Shown one piece after another: positions 33,018 through 45,145 of a stretch of 64,000 nt of DNA (position 1 is the first letter of the stretch; the number at the start of each line of letters is the position of its first letter). The notes under the pieces are model-generated. The model was not told the DNA's origin. It saw only the letters and a program-made list of their open reading frames with translations, and ran no database searches. This stretch comes from Lepas anatifera (Eukaryota > Arthropoda > Thecostraca > Lepadidae). Location of the stretch: the NCBI GenBank assembly GCA_034440635.1, contig JAOTON010001136.1, positions 62,001 to 126,000 on the forward strand, in the 5' to 3' direction. A program made the translations under genes and the position numbers.

Positions 33018-33730
33018 CACGCACAATATCGATCAGTATGTATCTGGATGCAATTATGATACAGATAGCGCCTTTGGCTCTAGAAACTGAGTTAAATCTG
33101 ATTCTCACCAATCTAGCATCCAACAAAATCTAGCAGGATTTGGCAGTGTGATGGTAAATATTTTGCTTAAAGTGCAGAGCCAAAGGAGAGTAGATTGTGG
33201 AGGGTAAAACTTCCTTTGTTATTAAACAAAATTAAACAAAACAATTGCATTATACTTTAAAGATATTCAATAACAAAACTATAATTGTTTGAACATTTTT
33301 TTGGGTGAAGGGAGAGCTAAGGTGAAAGGATACATCAATATTGAGCTAGAAATGTAGACAAAATTGGGATTGAAGGCTTCTATCCATTACAGTTCTATCT
33401 GTACCCAATCCAAAGTGTCATGGAAAGAGTGATCACTGTATCCTGATTCTCAGCTTTATCCAGTTGCCTCATTGTGCATGGGAACTGGGTCAGTGCCTCA
33501 ATCCATTTAGAGGAAAGATGTAGTCGCAATGTGCAGTGCTGGTAACCCAAAACCAAAGATAAATTATATGCATGACTGGTGCTTCCTTACTACAACTCAT
33601 GTAGCTGACAAGTTTGGAACCATGACATGTTTATTTGGCAATTACATTCATCACATCAGAACAGATGCAGGTACTTGCACAGAGTGTACGATATTAATGC
33701 TTAAAGGGAATACCAGAAACACTACCTGAC
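33018..33730. other. No recognised feature
   Basis: AT-rich unique-looking DNA, no gene or repeat recognised. Confidence 0.4.
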
Positions 33731-34187
33731 AGAGAGGAGGTGGTGATGTGAGCCCAGGAGCTGTCCCCACACAGGAGGGAGAGTATGCTAGCAGTGCAGC
33801 ACCTGAACCCCCTCCCCGGAGACGGCAGCACCCCCCGTGATGAAAGCAGAGCAGCCACACAATGAATCACCGGCGGGAGCGCTACCCGGCCACGGCGGCG
33901 GACGGAGGCGAGTGACGGAGGACGCGGGCAGACAGAGCGGCGGGGACCCCCAGCATCAGCCGACGGACCCAACGGCTGGCGCCAACGGGACACGGCCGAC
34001 GAACATGGCGGTGATCGGACTGCACGTCCGGACTCGAGCGCCCCCAGCGGAGACGGCCACGCCCCCTAGCAGCGACCCCAACTAACGGGATATTGTACGT
34101 GATGGAGGAGAGCTCTTCAACGTTTGGAGAGAACTTTGGAAAGATTACGCTCTCCTGTGCGGACTGAACCGAGTGGAACTGCGGATT

Positions 34188-34451
34188 CGAATGGCTGCAT
34201 TATGTAGCTGCCTGACTGACTATGCCCACCGGATTTTGCGAAACTTGGAAGTTCAAGATGACGAACGGCTCTACTTGTCGTCTTGTCTCAGTGCACAGGA
34301 GAATTACGCAAAGTGCCAGATAAACAACGTAGTAGAGAGAACGAGATTCAATGAACGGGTCCAGGCAGAGGGTGAACCCTTTGATGATTTTCTTGCAGTC
34401 ATTAGAGAATTATCGCACAGTTGTAGCTTCTGTGATGCTGTGATTCTCTGA
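34188..34451 (+). pseudogene. gag-like fragment
   Basis: Contains FNERVQAEGEPFDDFLAVIR then ELSHSCSFCDAV, the pattern FxxRxQxxGExxxxFxxxLRxLxxxCxF of Ty3/gypsy capsid proteins. About 88 codons, then a stop. No zinc knuckle is readable in frame. Confidence 0.6.
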
Positions 34452-34989
34452 TTCTCTGAGACAGGTTTGTTTGTAGGGATAGGTTTTGGTCTGAGGTGTG
34501 CTGAGACCGTAAAAAGTGTATGTACAATGCCGGACCTGTCGCTGGCTGCCGCTGTGACTGTCTGCAGGGCACAAGAGGTGGCCTCCTAGGACGCTGTAGA
34601 ACTGCGTAACGCGGAGCCGGCGACCCGTCAGATCCTCAGCAGAGGCCGACCGGGCAACCAGGAGGCGTGATCCGCGTGCTGCAGTCGACCCCAGCAGCGT
34701 CAACAGCTGTGCCCGGCCCGCGGGCAGCGTTTTCGCAACTGCCAGGACCTGCACCACTTCTCTTCAGTATGCTGCTCCAGGCGCACGGCCCCCGCACGTC
34801 ACAGCACGTCACGGTACCGGCCATGGTCACGGGACCGCTACAAGGCACCAGAGCGGCACACTTCCCAGTCACGTGGCAACAATGACTCACCGCAGTACCA
34901 GCTTCTGCGCAGTGACGGATATCACTCACCACCACCGTCCCAACGCCTCAGCGGGCTCCGTCACCACTACAATGCCGAGGAACGTCTCA

Positions 34990-35256
34990 GCAGCGAGACA
35001 GCGGTGTTCGTTTCCGAAAATCCAGCTTTTCGCCGAAGCTCATCAGATTGCGACTGTTGAAGCCCTGCCTGACACAGGGGCGGACATCAGTGTGGGCGGT
35101 CTTGAACTCCTTCACGACTTGAAGGAGTTCTCAGAGAACTACTGCCGCCCAAGCAGCATCCGACGGCTGATTGGGCGCCACCCAGACACCGCCGACCCAC
35201 TCCGCAGGTCGACCTGCATTATGGGGGCACCACGGCGACTGATAGCAGAGATATAG
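34990..35256 (+). pseudogene. Retropepsin-like aspartic protease fragment
   Basis: The frame contains VEALPDTGADISVGGLELL. DTGAD matches the D-T/S-G active-site motif of retropepsins after the usual hydrophobic strand. The flap and second strand are not recognisable, and the frame closes at 35256. Confidence 0.5.
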
Positions 35257-35502
35257 ACTTCAATTGCCGATGTCGACACCGTCGTACCCTGGGGAAGGGA
35301 GGTGTGATGATGTGTTCTCGCCCGTGCTGAGTCCGCCCCTGACAAAATGCATACATTTTTGTCGTAAACGAAATGATTGCACTGATCCTGTCCTAACAAT
35401 GTATAAACAAGCCATAGATGTAGTAGAACAAACCCGCTTTCTCGGTGTAATCATTGATAGGAAATTAACATACGTGCCACATTTCAAGGATCTAAGGGAT
35501 AG

Positions 35503-36639
35503 ATGTTTCAAAGCCTAAATATCTTTAAAGTTTTGACCAAGCTCAAGTATGGCGCGGACCAGAAAACCCTCCTTATGTTATATAGATCTTTGGTCCGATC
35601 TAAAATAGAATATGGTTCCATAGCATATGATGCCGCCACGGACACAGTTCATTATCACGCCATCAGGATAATAATCGGTGCTTTTCGCACATCTCCCACC
35701 TCCAGTATGCTCGTGGAGGCAAGTGAGATGCCGTTGGACCTAAGGCGCAGAATGCATGGCATGCAGTATGCCCTAAAACTTTTTCAGTTCCCAAATCACC
35801 CAACCTTCCGAAAGCTGTTCTCACATGAACAACGGCGTCAAATTGAACACTCTCCTCAGTATGCCCGGCACGCAGATTACAGGATAGCTAGCTGGCTTGA
35901 TGACGCCCAAGTTAACTTGGAACAGGTGGAACTTTTTCAGGCCCCGTCCATCGAACCTTGGATGGTAGCTGAGCCAACGGTAGACACAAGCCTGGTCTCA
36001 AAAACCAGATATTTGACTCCGGTAGCCTCACAACAGGTTTTTCTGGAGCACTGTCAGACTTCCTATCCAAACCACAGGCTCTTTTATACGGATGGATCGA
36101 AGGGTCAGGATGGTGTCGGATGTGCCTTTGTAAGTGATGATGTTGCAAGGTGTTTCACTCTACCGTCCGCTGCTTCGGTTTTCACTGCGGAGTTATTCGC
36201 CATTCTACGCTGCCTGGACGCTATTCTTTTATCGAGACAGCTCCGATGTGTTATATTCACTGACTCTCTATCTTCGCTACAGGCCCTCGAGTGTTTCGGA
36301 ACTAAGTCGTCATCATCATTTTATCTAGATGAAATCAGACACAGACTTCACCGAACGCATGTCAAGAAAAAGCAAGTTATACTAGCCTGGGTCCCCAGTC
36401 ATTCAGGTATCGTTGGAAACGAGCGCGCCGATCTCGCTGCAAAGCAGGCAGCACAGGGCACCGTACCATCGGGCCTTCGGATCCCTTGCTCTGATTGGTT
36501 CCCACATATTCGAAAACACGTGACTAAATTATGGCAGGACAGGTGGGATACGGACCCAAAGGGTCAGAGGCTTCGGGCCCTGAAACCGCTGATCGGTAGC
36601 GCTTTTCAGGTTCTGCGAGTTCAAGGAGGGAGGAGGTGA
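35503..36639 (+). pseudogene. LINE ORF2 part: RT C-terminus and RNase H domain
   Basis: Residues about 15-50 give LMLYRSLVRSKIEYGSIAYD, the RT thumb. RNase H follows at about residues 190-320 with its acidic residues in YTDGS, TAELFAI, FTDSLSSL and HSGIVGNERADLA, so the catalytic set looks complete. A one-base shift at about 35510 separates it from the upstream RT piece and a second at about 36636 from the C-terminal piece. Both breaks mark a dead copy. Confidence 0.8.
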
Positions 36640-36911
36640 TCCTCTCTAGGCTCCGCATTGGCCACACCCACGCAACACATTCATTTTTACTTTGTAGAGA
36701 TGTCCCGCCGGAGTGTGCTCGCTGTGGGGAGCGCCTGTCTGTGCGCCACGTTCTTGTGGATTGTCGAGATTTTGAGGTTGAGAGACAGCGATACTTTCAC
36801 GGGTCGCCTTCACTGGATTCGCTGCTTGGAGAGCATCCAACCGTGGACTTCACGGCTATTGCCGCTTTTTTAAAGAGTGTCTCATTTAATGTCATTTACT
36901 CACCATCCTAG
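36636..36911 (+). pseudogene. LINE ORF2 C-terminal Cys/His motif
   Basis: Reads SRLRIGHTHATHSFLL then CARCGERLSVRHVLVDC, the C-x2-C-x(n)-H-x4-C motif found after RNase H in I-like and R1-like LINEs. It overlaps the end of the preceding frame by four bases in another frame, i.e. a frameshift in a once continuous ORF. Confidence 0.75.
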
Positions 36912-37104
36912 GACGTAATCACCTGTCTTTTCACTCTTTGACTTGTTGAAGCACGTGCGGTGTATTTACATTTTACCCTTGACACACCTTAAGCCCTGAG
37001 ATGTTGAAACTCTTTTATACATATCTTGTCTAGCGTTATGGGCGCCACATGACCCTTGTTGTCAGCGCGCCCTAAAACACCAAATGATGATGAGTCCGCC
37101 CCTG

Positions 37105-37680
37105 CCAGGCGTGCCCGCGGGCGCCCCTCGGCACCTGGGCGGTGGTGTTGGGCCGGTGCTCCGGCAGTGTCTGATCGTAACGCGCAGAGAACGCTTTAAT
37201 GCAAGCGGAACATTATCTCAGACTCCTACACTGTATCTACTTGCAGGCCAAAAGAGTTCAGGAGCTGCGAGTACATATTTTTTGGTCCATAGATGGGGAA
37301 ATCAGTGTAGACTCATTAGCTTGCTCCCCGCCTCCTGGGTCTTAATGCATAGCTCGCTAATACCTGTTGGCCATCCTGCTCCAGCCCTCAAAAATTATGT
37401 TCAATTTCTTGTCCTTTAGTTCAGCAGTAATATTTGAAATGTGCAACCTTTCTAGTGCTCTGTTCCAATGTTGGAATATGCTGGTTCCCCGATCATTGTC
37501 TGCGGCACCATGTAGTATCATGTGAGTGAGTTCGTATTGATTTGGACACGGGGCAGGAAGCTCTGCGATCCTGGTGGCAGATGTGTACTTATTGTTTTAC
37601 TTCCAATGTGTGGTGTATTATATCCATGTCTGCTAACGGTTGTAAATGTTTCAGGTGGTGCTAATTGATCTGTTGATAAA
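37105..37680. other. Probable remainder of gypsy LTR, then TSR2 upstream DNA
   Basis: The sequence from 37105 continues the one cut at 35341, so its first part should be the rest of the interrupted LTR. Its end cannot be placed. The TSR2 promoter must lie in the rest; I see no TATA box. Confidence 0.4.
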
Positions 37681-40621
37681 ATGGCTCCGAAATCTGATCG
37701 GTACCCTGTGTTCCGGCTATGCCTGGAACGGCATTTCAAGACGTGGTCATCTTTGCAGGTAAATCTTTCAGTCAGTGAGCTTTGCCATCAATAACATCCG
37801 TCTGAGACCGATTTCGAGATACCGTGGTAAAGTGCCAGGTGGCTCTCGTTTTGTTGTGAAATCTTTTCCTTACTATTGGAATATATGGCTGGTGAGTCAT
37901 GGAAAGGAGTTAGATGGTTGTTCGATCCATTTGCTATCAGCTTTGTTCTGCATGTACTGTGGAATAGCTTAGGATGCGGTCTCAGTTTGATAGCCACAAC
38001 TGTTTTGAAAGTGTAGGTGTTTTATACAGTTCTCAATTATGTGTGCATCTCATTACATCTGCAAAAATAAGCACACACACATACAGACAGCTGACCTCTT
38101 TACCTTCATTTTGGCGAGCGTTGCCGGTTTGTGTGCTGCAATAATGTATCATCAGTAGGCAAGCATGGTGAAGCAATCAAGCTCTCAGCTCGAGTACCGA
38201 ACAGAAGGTTCAGGATTGCATAAACTCGTTTGGCCCGACCTTAATATGTAGCCTCCCCTCCCACACACACACACGACTACTACTGATGTGACATCCTGAG
38301 CAAATGCAATGTATTTTCCGTCATCATTATGCATTTGTCGCTCCATTCTCAGCTGGCGCTGCGGGAGGTGATGCCGGGTCCGATTGGCGGTGAATTCTTC
38401 GCCTGGCTTCTTGATGCCCAGGAAACATTCTTCTACGAAAACGGTATGCTCTACTCGGGCTGTACTGGCCATAAGGACTTGTGATCTTGAAAACATCCAT
38501 TGCCACATTTAGCGCACGTGATACTAGCCCAAAGCGCTGCGGAAAATACCATATAATACCTAGTAGTACATGTTGTGGCCTGGAGCGTATATATTATTCT
38601 TAAATGCTCTTATTTTCCGCTGAAGTCTTGTAATGCTTTCTCTAAATTACAATTCAGGGTACATTTTACTTTCTTTGAGCGTCTTCAACGTATATGCGTT
38701 TGGTTAGTTTTTTGCACCCTTTTAGTCTACGTGTCTAAGCATTTTTGGGACTGGTGGGTTATCAGTGCGCCTCACACTTTACAAATTCTATGGGGTGGGG
38801 GGGGTGGTGGGTACAAATATTTCCGATGTATTTGCTATTTTCGGACTGGGGCGCCCATGGAACACACTTTCAAAACAATTGGTGAGAGTTAATTTGATTT
38901 GACACTGTTGCTAGTGTGGCGGTGGTAGTATAAACTGCTTTAGCACGTGGCTAGTTTTGGGACCGATAGAAAGGTGACGCGCGCCCAGCACGTGCATTGG
39001 GTGTATTTGTATCTGAGGGTGTTCTTGCAGTCGAAGCGCTTACCTTGTGTAGTGGAATACGCGATGGCCGCTTGTAACAACAGGGCCCTGAAAATGAGAC
39101 TGAACAGAATTTCCCTAAAATATAACCCCCTCCCGTGCCAATAGCTCATTACCTAAATCGAAATGATGTTTGGCAAGTCTGGCTTACTCGGTGGTTGCAT
39201 CCTTGTTTCAACATCCACAGTGTGTTTCGCTCAATCACCTTCTTGATTGATTATTTGGGCTGCGGGGCATGTCAGCCTTTGTGGTCATTCAGCGACCACA
39301 ATCAATCCCTGGAGGAGACGAAACAAAGTAGCTGCGATGAGCCCGTTCCACGACGTACCATTTTCATCTGGAAATATGATCGGCACCACACGTATTGCTG
39401 AACTTGGCTGTTTCTTCTTGAAGCCGTGCGGCCGCGGCAAATCTTTTCGATGTTGGACTCCCGCCTGCAGCGGAGGGATCGGTCGGTTTGATATCAGCGG
39501 GAGCTTCGCGTTTAACTTCTCACTGTAAAGTTATGACAGACAGTTATAGTGGCAATTCATAGCCGCTATGAATGGTTTATGTATACTCGCGATTCTGCTG
39601 TCATGCAGCGTGGAAATATTATTAGATAAAATATTCAGATATACAGACCATTTCGTCAGTTTTTTTTAACGCCCATTCATTTTGAACAAGCTTTTAACAA
39701 GTTTATTCTGACTTGTGAACCTGCTATGACGAGATTGTGCGATTCTTATAGCTTTGATTTATTTCCTGATAGCTCACACCTTCACAGGCGTTTCCGGACT
39801 TATATTCGATGTCCCGGGAGCTCACTGTTTAGCACGGGAAATGACTTATAAAGTATTAAGTTTCATCATGCGTTCGGGTTATTCTGGGTCGTTTCCGGCG
39901 CAGGTTGAGGCTGATGACCACCTTGTGCGTGTTCGCGCAGACGACCTGTACCCGGACGAGGTGGCAGAGTGGTTGGCCGAGCTGCTGAACTCAGAGATGG
40001 ACACGCGCATCGAGGACGGCTCGCTGGAGCTGGTGAGCGAAGTGCTCTGTCAGGCCTTCCGCGCATGCGCCGCCGGACGGCAGGATGACGTCACTGCCGA
40101 GCTGGCCAGACTGCCGGCACCGGCCGACCTCGCGCGCAGCAGACAGGTGAGCTGGGCTCTCTGTCGGGACTGTGCCTCTGCACTGGTCTCTGATAAATCG
40201 GGTGTTGATGTTTGAGGTCACAACATTGATATTGCTTGGCTGGCCCAAACTCGCGGTATTAAAGCTCATATAATCCGAGCTTAGGGGAGACTTTTCTATG
40301 GCATTAAACAAATAAGTGTATGGTAACCTTACACATACGATGTTACCCATTTGGTCTCGTCCACCAGCATGTAGTGTCCAGAAATCCTGGAGGACCGGAG
40401 CTGACCCCGTGTGCCGTTGTGTGCTGTAGGCGGCGGCTCCAATGGACGATGACGACGATGACGGAGGCGCCTGTGCTCCAGCGCCCGCGGCTTGTCCCGA
40501 CCCTTCCCCAGCGGCCACAGCGACAGCGTCCAACCCCGCGCCATCGGCGTCGACCTCCACACCTGAGGACATGGTCATCGATGACGGCTGGACCACCGTG
40601 GTGTCGAGGAGGAGACGGTAA
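37681..40621 (+). CDS. TSR2: TSR2, pre-rRNA-processing protein / eS26 chaperone, 4 exons
   Basis: TSR2 (WGG-domain family) escorts ribosomal protein eS26 to pre-40S ribosomes. Coding exons: 37681-37758, 38353-38443, 39941-40146, 40430-40621, with phases 0, 1, 0 and GT-AG introns throughout; 188 aa, the usual family length. Start ATG 37681 sits in AAAATGG. Residues 1-56 give the helical part with W22 and the GG pair at 38-39 that follows in the family. Residues 57-90 hold DLYPDEVAEWLAELL and the conserved EDGSLE. Residues 131-136 are six Asp in a low-complexity acidic tail, and the end DDGWTTVVSRRRR matches the conserved DGWxxVxxRR terminus. Exon 3 must start at 39941; the earlier AG at 39903 would give a stop. 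Intact, with no disabling change. It converges with the minus-strand gene at 48-56 kb. Confidence 0.93.
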
Positions 40622-42655
40622 CACCGCCTGGTGAGCAGACCGGCAACTAACTGCAGTGTAGTGCCGCCTGCCGAGTCAGCTAGTAACTAATGCCTCTGCG
40701 GTCGTCCATGCGCCGCCAACGTCGCTAGTGAAACTGTGTAGCGCTTGCACCGCTAGGCTGCACCCATAGACACGTGCTCAGATGGTACTTTCTACCGTGC
40801 CCTGAGGCTGGGACAGAGGCATCATTATCGTTGCGCCCAGCCAAGCGTGCCGGTTGAATACAACCGATCATGCGGGAATTGCGGCAGCGGGGGGAGGGTA
40901 TTCGAACCACCCTCTGAATGCTCCGGCAACTTTTGCTTTAGCAAGTGTTGTCGGTGCGCTACTGACTAGTGCGAGTTCGCGACGCATAGGTTCTCTAGAA
41001 TGCTACTAAGAGTGGCCTTCACAAGTGGTCAATGAACCAACGAGCTTTAAGCCTTGCCTCATTGATGTCCATTGCTGGAGAGCGATTGGTCAGTCTCCAA
41101 TCACAAAGGCCCTGGTACGATTCTTATGGATCTTTGCCGCAGGAAACACGCTGCTGAAATATTTATTGTAACAGGCATCGCTGTAGATGCGAAATCCCGA
41201 ACATATCCGAGGACCCTGGAAAAGCGAAATGTCGACGCACGAGACTGAGATACTACTCTTCCGATGTATGTGTTATTTCCCTATCCAAAGTATAGTTGCG
41301 CTTCCCCCGCGCCTTTACGACAGCAGAGCCCCATTTGGGCCACGCCAGGACGGGAATATTTTTGACATCCATCAACGGAATGGAACTGAGGCGATCCCAT
41401 CTCGTTTGTGGACTTACTTTGGCGGCCTTCCAGTACTCTGCTGTCAGGGAATGAGGTTTTTCTTGATTGGTTTGCCTGGGTGATTACCTTGACTTGTACG
41501 GGATGTTTGGAAGAAGGATGGGCGGCCAATCGGTGATTTTTCTCACTCAAAGCTGTCGGTTCTTGTATTTGCTGTGTTAGGGGCAGATGCAGCAGACTAC
41601 TGTGGCGGTGTTGGTCATCACTCCTGGCTATTGTGAACATTGTTTGTTGGATGACTACGCTGTGACGCATTCAGTTTGATGAGGCTGATGACTGACAAAA
41701 CTATGCCAATCTCTTCTCGGACGTTATTGTGCAGCACACGTGTTAAGTCATTTGTAGAAGCTGTTGATTGTCTGGAGACAGGACGGCTTGGTCATGTTTA
41801 TTAATACAAAATGTTGCTGAGCTTTATCATGTCAATATATTTTCTAGAAGATTCAGAACCAGGGCTAAAATACGACAACGGGATTCTATCAATAGATTTC
41901 AGACCTGATGCTGAGGCATTGAAAGAAACGCGTTGCCGTATTTTGGCCCATGTTTTGAATGCCCCAAAAATGTCTGATGAGAATCTATTGATTGAAAGAC
42001 GTTGTAATTTTGTTTCATGTTTTGAATGTTTAAAAAAGGTTGACATGATAAATATCAGTAACATCTTTTCTTTAATATTTCTTGAGGTGTCAGATTGGGA
42101 CCAGAGATAGCTCACGCTACGCTACGATAGGCTACGGGATTAGAACTACACTGGAAATTACGCTGATACTTTTTAATGATATTTGTCATTACGGAATTTA
42201 GCTACAGCTACCATTCAAAATGTATCGTACTGTGATATTGAGGTCTGATCACGGACAGTAAATATAAGCGCCGTATGGCTAGAAAAAACTGAATGGCACC
42301 TCTGCTGGGCAATAAGAAGTGATGTTTTGATACTCATTTTGCTCACTGTTCGATCTCGATTTTACTGTACCCTGGGATGAATGCGATTGGGCGTGTAAAG
42401 GGTTTTGCATGTTTTGGCTTAAAATGAATTTATCGATTTATGAACGAATCGCGTGGAGTGGGATGACACATTTTCAGCTTTTAACCATTCAGAACCACTT
42501 CTGTCCCTTGGATGTGGTAGTGCTTGGCGTTGATTTAGGTGGCCGAGGTAGAGGCGCCTTATTTTCGGGCGTCTTCCATTGTTGTCCGCTCGTCCACTGT
42601 CAATCGCAAACCCTGATCTGACTATGAAGCCGCACCTACAAACAAATGACAAATA
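40622..42655. other. No recognised gene (TSR2 3' flank)
   Basis: The first part should hold the TSR2 3' UTR, but I found no convincing AATAAA nearby. Open frames (41187-41483, 41281-41670 minus, 41811-42110) lack domains. A small inverted repeat may lie at 41815-42080 (ATATATTTTCTAGAAGA and related words), unconfirmed. Confidence 0.4.
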
Positions 42656-43058
42656 GCCCCTGGGAAGTGGCGAATCCAGGGGGGCAAAAAAGGCAATTGC
42701 CCCCCAAACGGAAAAAGCTCGGGGCAAAACTATGTTTTTGTCCCCCCCAAAGCGATCGACCTCCTTTTTCCCCGACTCCTTTTTAGCTTGTAAGCAAGAT
42801 TTTGGTGCTTCAACTCTCAACTTCAAACAGAATTAGTGAAGTTCAGTGTAAATATTGGGGCTTGGATAGGAAAACAAGTATCTTGAGTCCATATTTTCCA
42901 CCCCGTGGAGTTTTTTTTGCTTTTCGTCTCCAGTTCCCAAAATCCTGCCGAAAAGGCACATTGTAACGCAATTTTGCACCGCGCGACGTTTTTTTTGCTT
43001 TTCGACTTTGGTTTGCCCCTCCCAAACCATCCGACTAGATCCGCCACTGCCCCTGGGA
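42656..43058. mobile_element. hAT-type MITE, 383 bp
   Basis: Element 42666-43048 between perfect direct repeats GCCCCTGGGA (42656-42665, 43049-43058); the true duplication is probably 8-9 bp of this. Ends AGTGGCGAATCCAGGGGGG and CTAGATCCGCCACT form the terminal repeat. GCCCCCCAAA-type words sit just inside, and the interior contains a repeated TTTTTTTTGCTTTTCG. No transposase. Confidence 0.8.
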
Positions 43059-44333
43059 CGAAATTATATCTGCTGTTTCTTCGTACAGATTTGACAATAT
43101 CTTCCACACAGAATAGCGTCTGAGATTGTTTCCCCACGCGCAGAAAGAGCTCCCCGGATGGCATATTGTCCACTCCCATCTCCTTAAAGTTCGCCCCATC
43201 TTTGCAAAATTTAAGATCCGCGGGAGGACAAAGGAAAATATTCGTTCTTCATTGAATGGAAATTACGTGATCCTGAAGCTCAAATATCTTCAGATATGGC
43301 CGTTGCCGCTGACGTGCCCTAGAATTCAAGGCTCAAATATATTTATGTTTTATCGTACTGTGGGCTTGCGCTCCCCCAAAACTGACATCCTGCCCCTTCT
43401 GGCTGAAGAGGTAAAAACTTCAGACACAAATTTGACAGGCTGCGTCACTGCCAGATTGCAATGTAACTACCCACCTAGTTGGTGGGAGGTGGTTAGTTTC
43501 CGCCATGTGGCGTCATGCGGTGAAGTGTCCATAAAACAATGAGAATGTTTTGGGTCCTGACTTAAGTTCAGCTCCTCTTCCCCATTAAAGTACGGATACT
43601 AAAGGCTTCCGTGCCCATCGGACGTATCTACGGGCAGCACTTCAGTTGTGCTTCCTAGGAGGGATATTAGATAGTTATAAGTACCATACTCCCTCCGTTG
43701 ATTCCCGTCGGCCCGGGCTCCGTCCCTCCCCGCTCAGCAGATACCTGCGTCGACGCTCCTCTCTTCGGCGAATTCGCCGACTGTCTCGCCTTTGCCGGCG
43801 AGCGGCCGGGAATAATGAGGAGAAAAGTGGAGCGGATAGGGAAACTCAAGGCGAGAAATATCTGGAAAGATATTGTACCTAGATAAAAACTCCCGCTAAT
43901 GTATCACATGGCGCGGGAACGTATCTCCGTCATGAATATTATAGATAAGTGTATGAGCGAGGAGTTTGTACAGGGGGGAGGGGGGGTGTTGACACCGAAG
44001 AATAAATGTGAGCTCATAAAATGGTGGAGAAATGATCAGGGATCAGAGGGCTTTTACTTTGCATAAGATTAAATGACTTGGATAATGTGCAGCAAACTTC
44101 GAACAGACCGTTCATTCAGTTTCATTGGGACCCGATGTGAACATTCAGACAAACGCATTGCTTAGGAGCGCACTGTATCCTGGTCGCCAGCCTCACCGGA
44201 GCGCCGCCCACTGCAACTAGGTCCAGTTAAAAACATTTTAGTGCACATGGAGTTTAGAAATGCACAGGCACCGGGGGGAGGTGAAAAAGCGCTTCGCGGA
44301 ATGTGAATATCAAATATCGATATACATTTGGTC
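43059..44333. other. No recognised feature
   Basis: Frames 43126-43542 (plus) and 43646-43882 (plus) are open but lack domains and splice context. A G-run occurs at 43975-43987. Confidence 0.4.
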
Positions 44334-44484
44334 GAGTGCACCAGGGGCGGACGCGGTAGTGTCGTTTGGGGGGAAACTTCGGAGAAATCGTAAAAACAAT
44401 GTTTTTAAGAACACCTGCCAAAATTTCGCCATTTGGGGGGCATGGCCCCTTGTCCCCCCTTCTGCGTCCGCCAGTGGAGTGCAC
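44334..44484. mobile_element. hAT-type MITE, 135 bp, perfect 8-bp target duplication
   Basis: GAGTGCAC at 44334-44341 and 44477-44484 flanks 44342-44476. Ends CAGGGGCGGACGCGG and CTGCGTCCGCCAGTG are inverted repeats; CAxxGGCGGAC plus an 8-bp target is diagnostic of hAT. The interior contains GGGGGG runs facing CCCCCC. A very small, probably relatively young copy. Confidence 0.9.
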
Positions 44485-45140
44485 CGGGTGAGAATACTCA
44501 GCAATGTCTGGTTTGACTCGTTCGAGTTCCCTCATCACAAGAACCTGTGACGACATCATGATGAAGTTGGTCTACATTATCCAAGAAAGGAAGGCTGCTG
44601 ATTGTGTGATAACATTTTTGTATGAAAATTATGACCACGAAAAGAAGACCGCGCTGCGGCTAATTTTTTGTTTTACGTTACGGTATGCCAAAACTTGTAT
44701 ACCGCGTTACGTTGGCGCTCTGCTACATGGCGCTGTATCTGCCGACCTACGGCTACGGAAACCCCTTTTGCGATGTAACGTGGGCATCTCTGCTTGAGAG
44801 CGATGGTGTATTGTTGTTGCTTACCATTGCATAAATACTTGTATGGAAGCTATTTCATATTCGAGAAAACCAGACGATAGTCTTCGAACGGGATGTTTAT
44901 AGGACCATTCTTGCTATCTGAATCACGGCAGGGAACGCCAGGTACCCTTTATATCACTGAAATCGACCATCAGCGTTTTAGATTCGAGCTCTGAAGAGAA
45001 ATTCAGTGTGGACCTGGTGTGTCGGTAAATAAGAAATTAAATGGGTGCACGATAAGGGAAATGCCGGCTGGTACTGAGAGAAGGCACCGCGATTGCCGGT
45101 GGGAAGACGAAATAAGAAAGTGTTTGAGATCAGGTCATAA
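44485..45140. other. No recognised feature
   Basis: Open frame 44504-44797 has no domain. No repeats recognised. Confidence 0.4.
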
Positions 45141-45145
45141 GGCTT

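Larger units (their letters stand above)
33731..35327 (+). mobile_element. Ty3/gypsy-like LTR retrotransposon relic
   Basis: Order of parts: possible LTR-like start at about 33736, a gag-type frame at 34188-34451, a protease-type frame at 34873-35256, a purine tract GGGGAAGGGAGG at 35291, then TGTGATGATGTG as the likely start of a 3' LTR at 35303. Reverse transcriptase, RNase H and integrase are missing, so it is deleted or a non-autonomous form. The 3' LTR is interrupted by a LINE. Confidence 0.6.
35342..37090 (+). mobile_element. 5'-truncated LINE with RNase H, inserted in the gypsy LTR
   Basis: Bounded by a perfect 14-bp target duplication TGAGTCCGCCCCTG (35328-35341 and 37091-37104). Contents: RT thumb (35344-35518, RFLGVIIDRKLTY), linker plus RNase H (35503-36639), and a C-terminal Cys/His motif (36636-36911). 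The 3' end reads AAAACACCAAATGATGATGA. RNase H plus the HVLxxC end point to an I-like clade. Most of the RT and all of ORF1 are missing. Confidence 0.85.

Noticed and set aside
39904..39940. TSR2 exon 3 starting at 39904
   Set aside because: With the phase-1 end of exon 2 this start gives an immediate stop; 39941 keeps the conserved reading.
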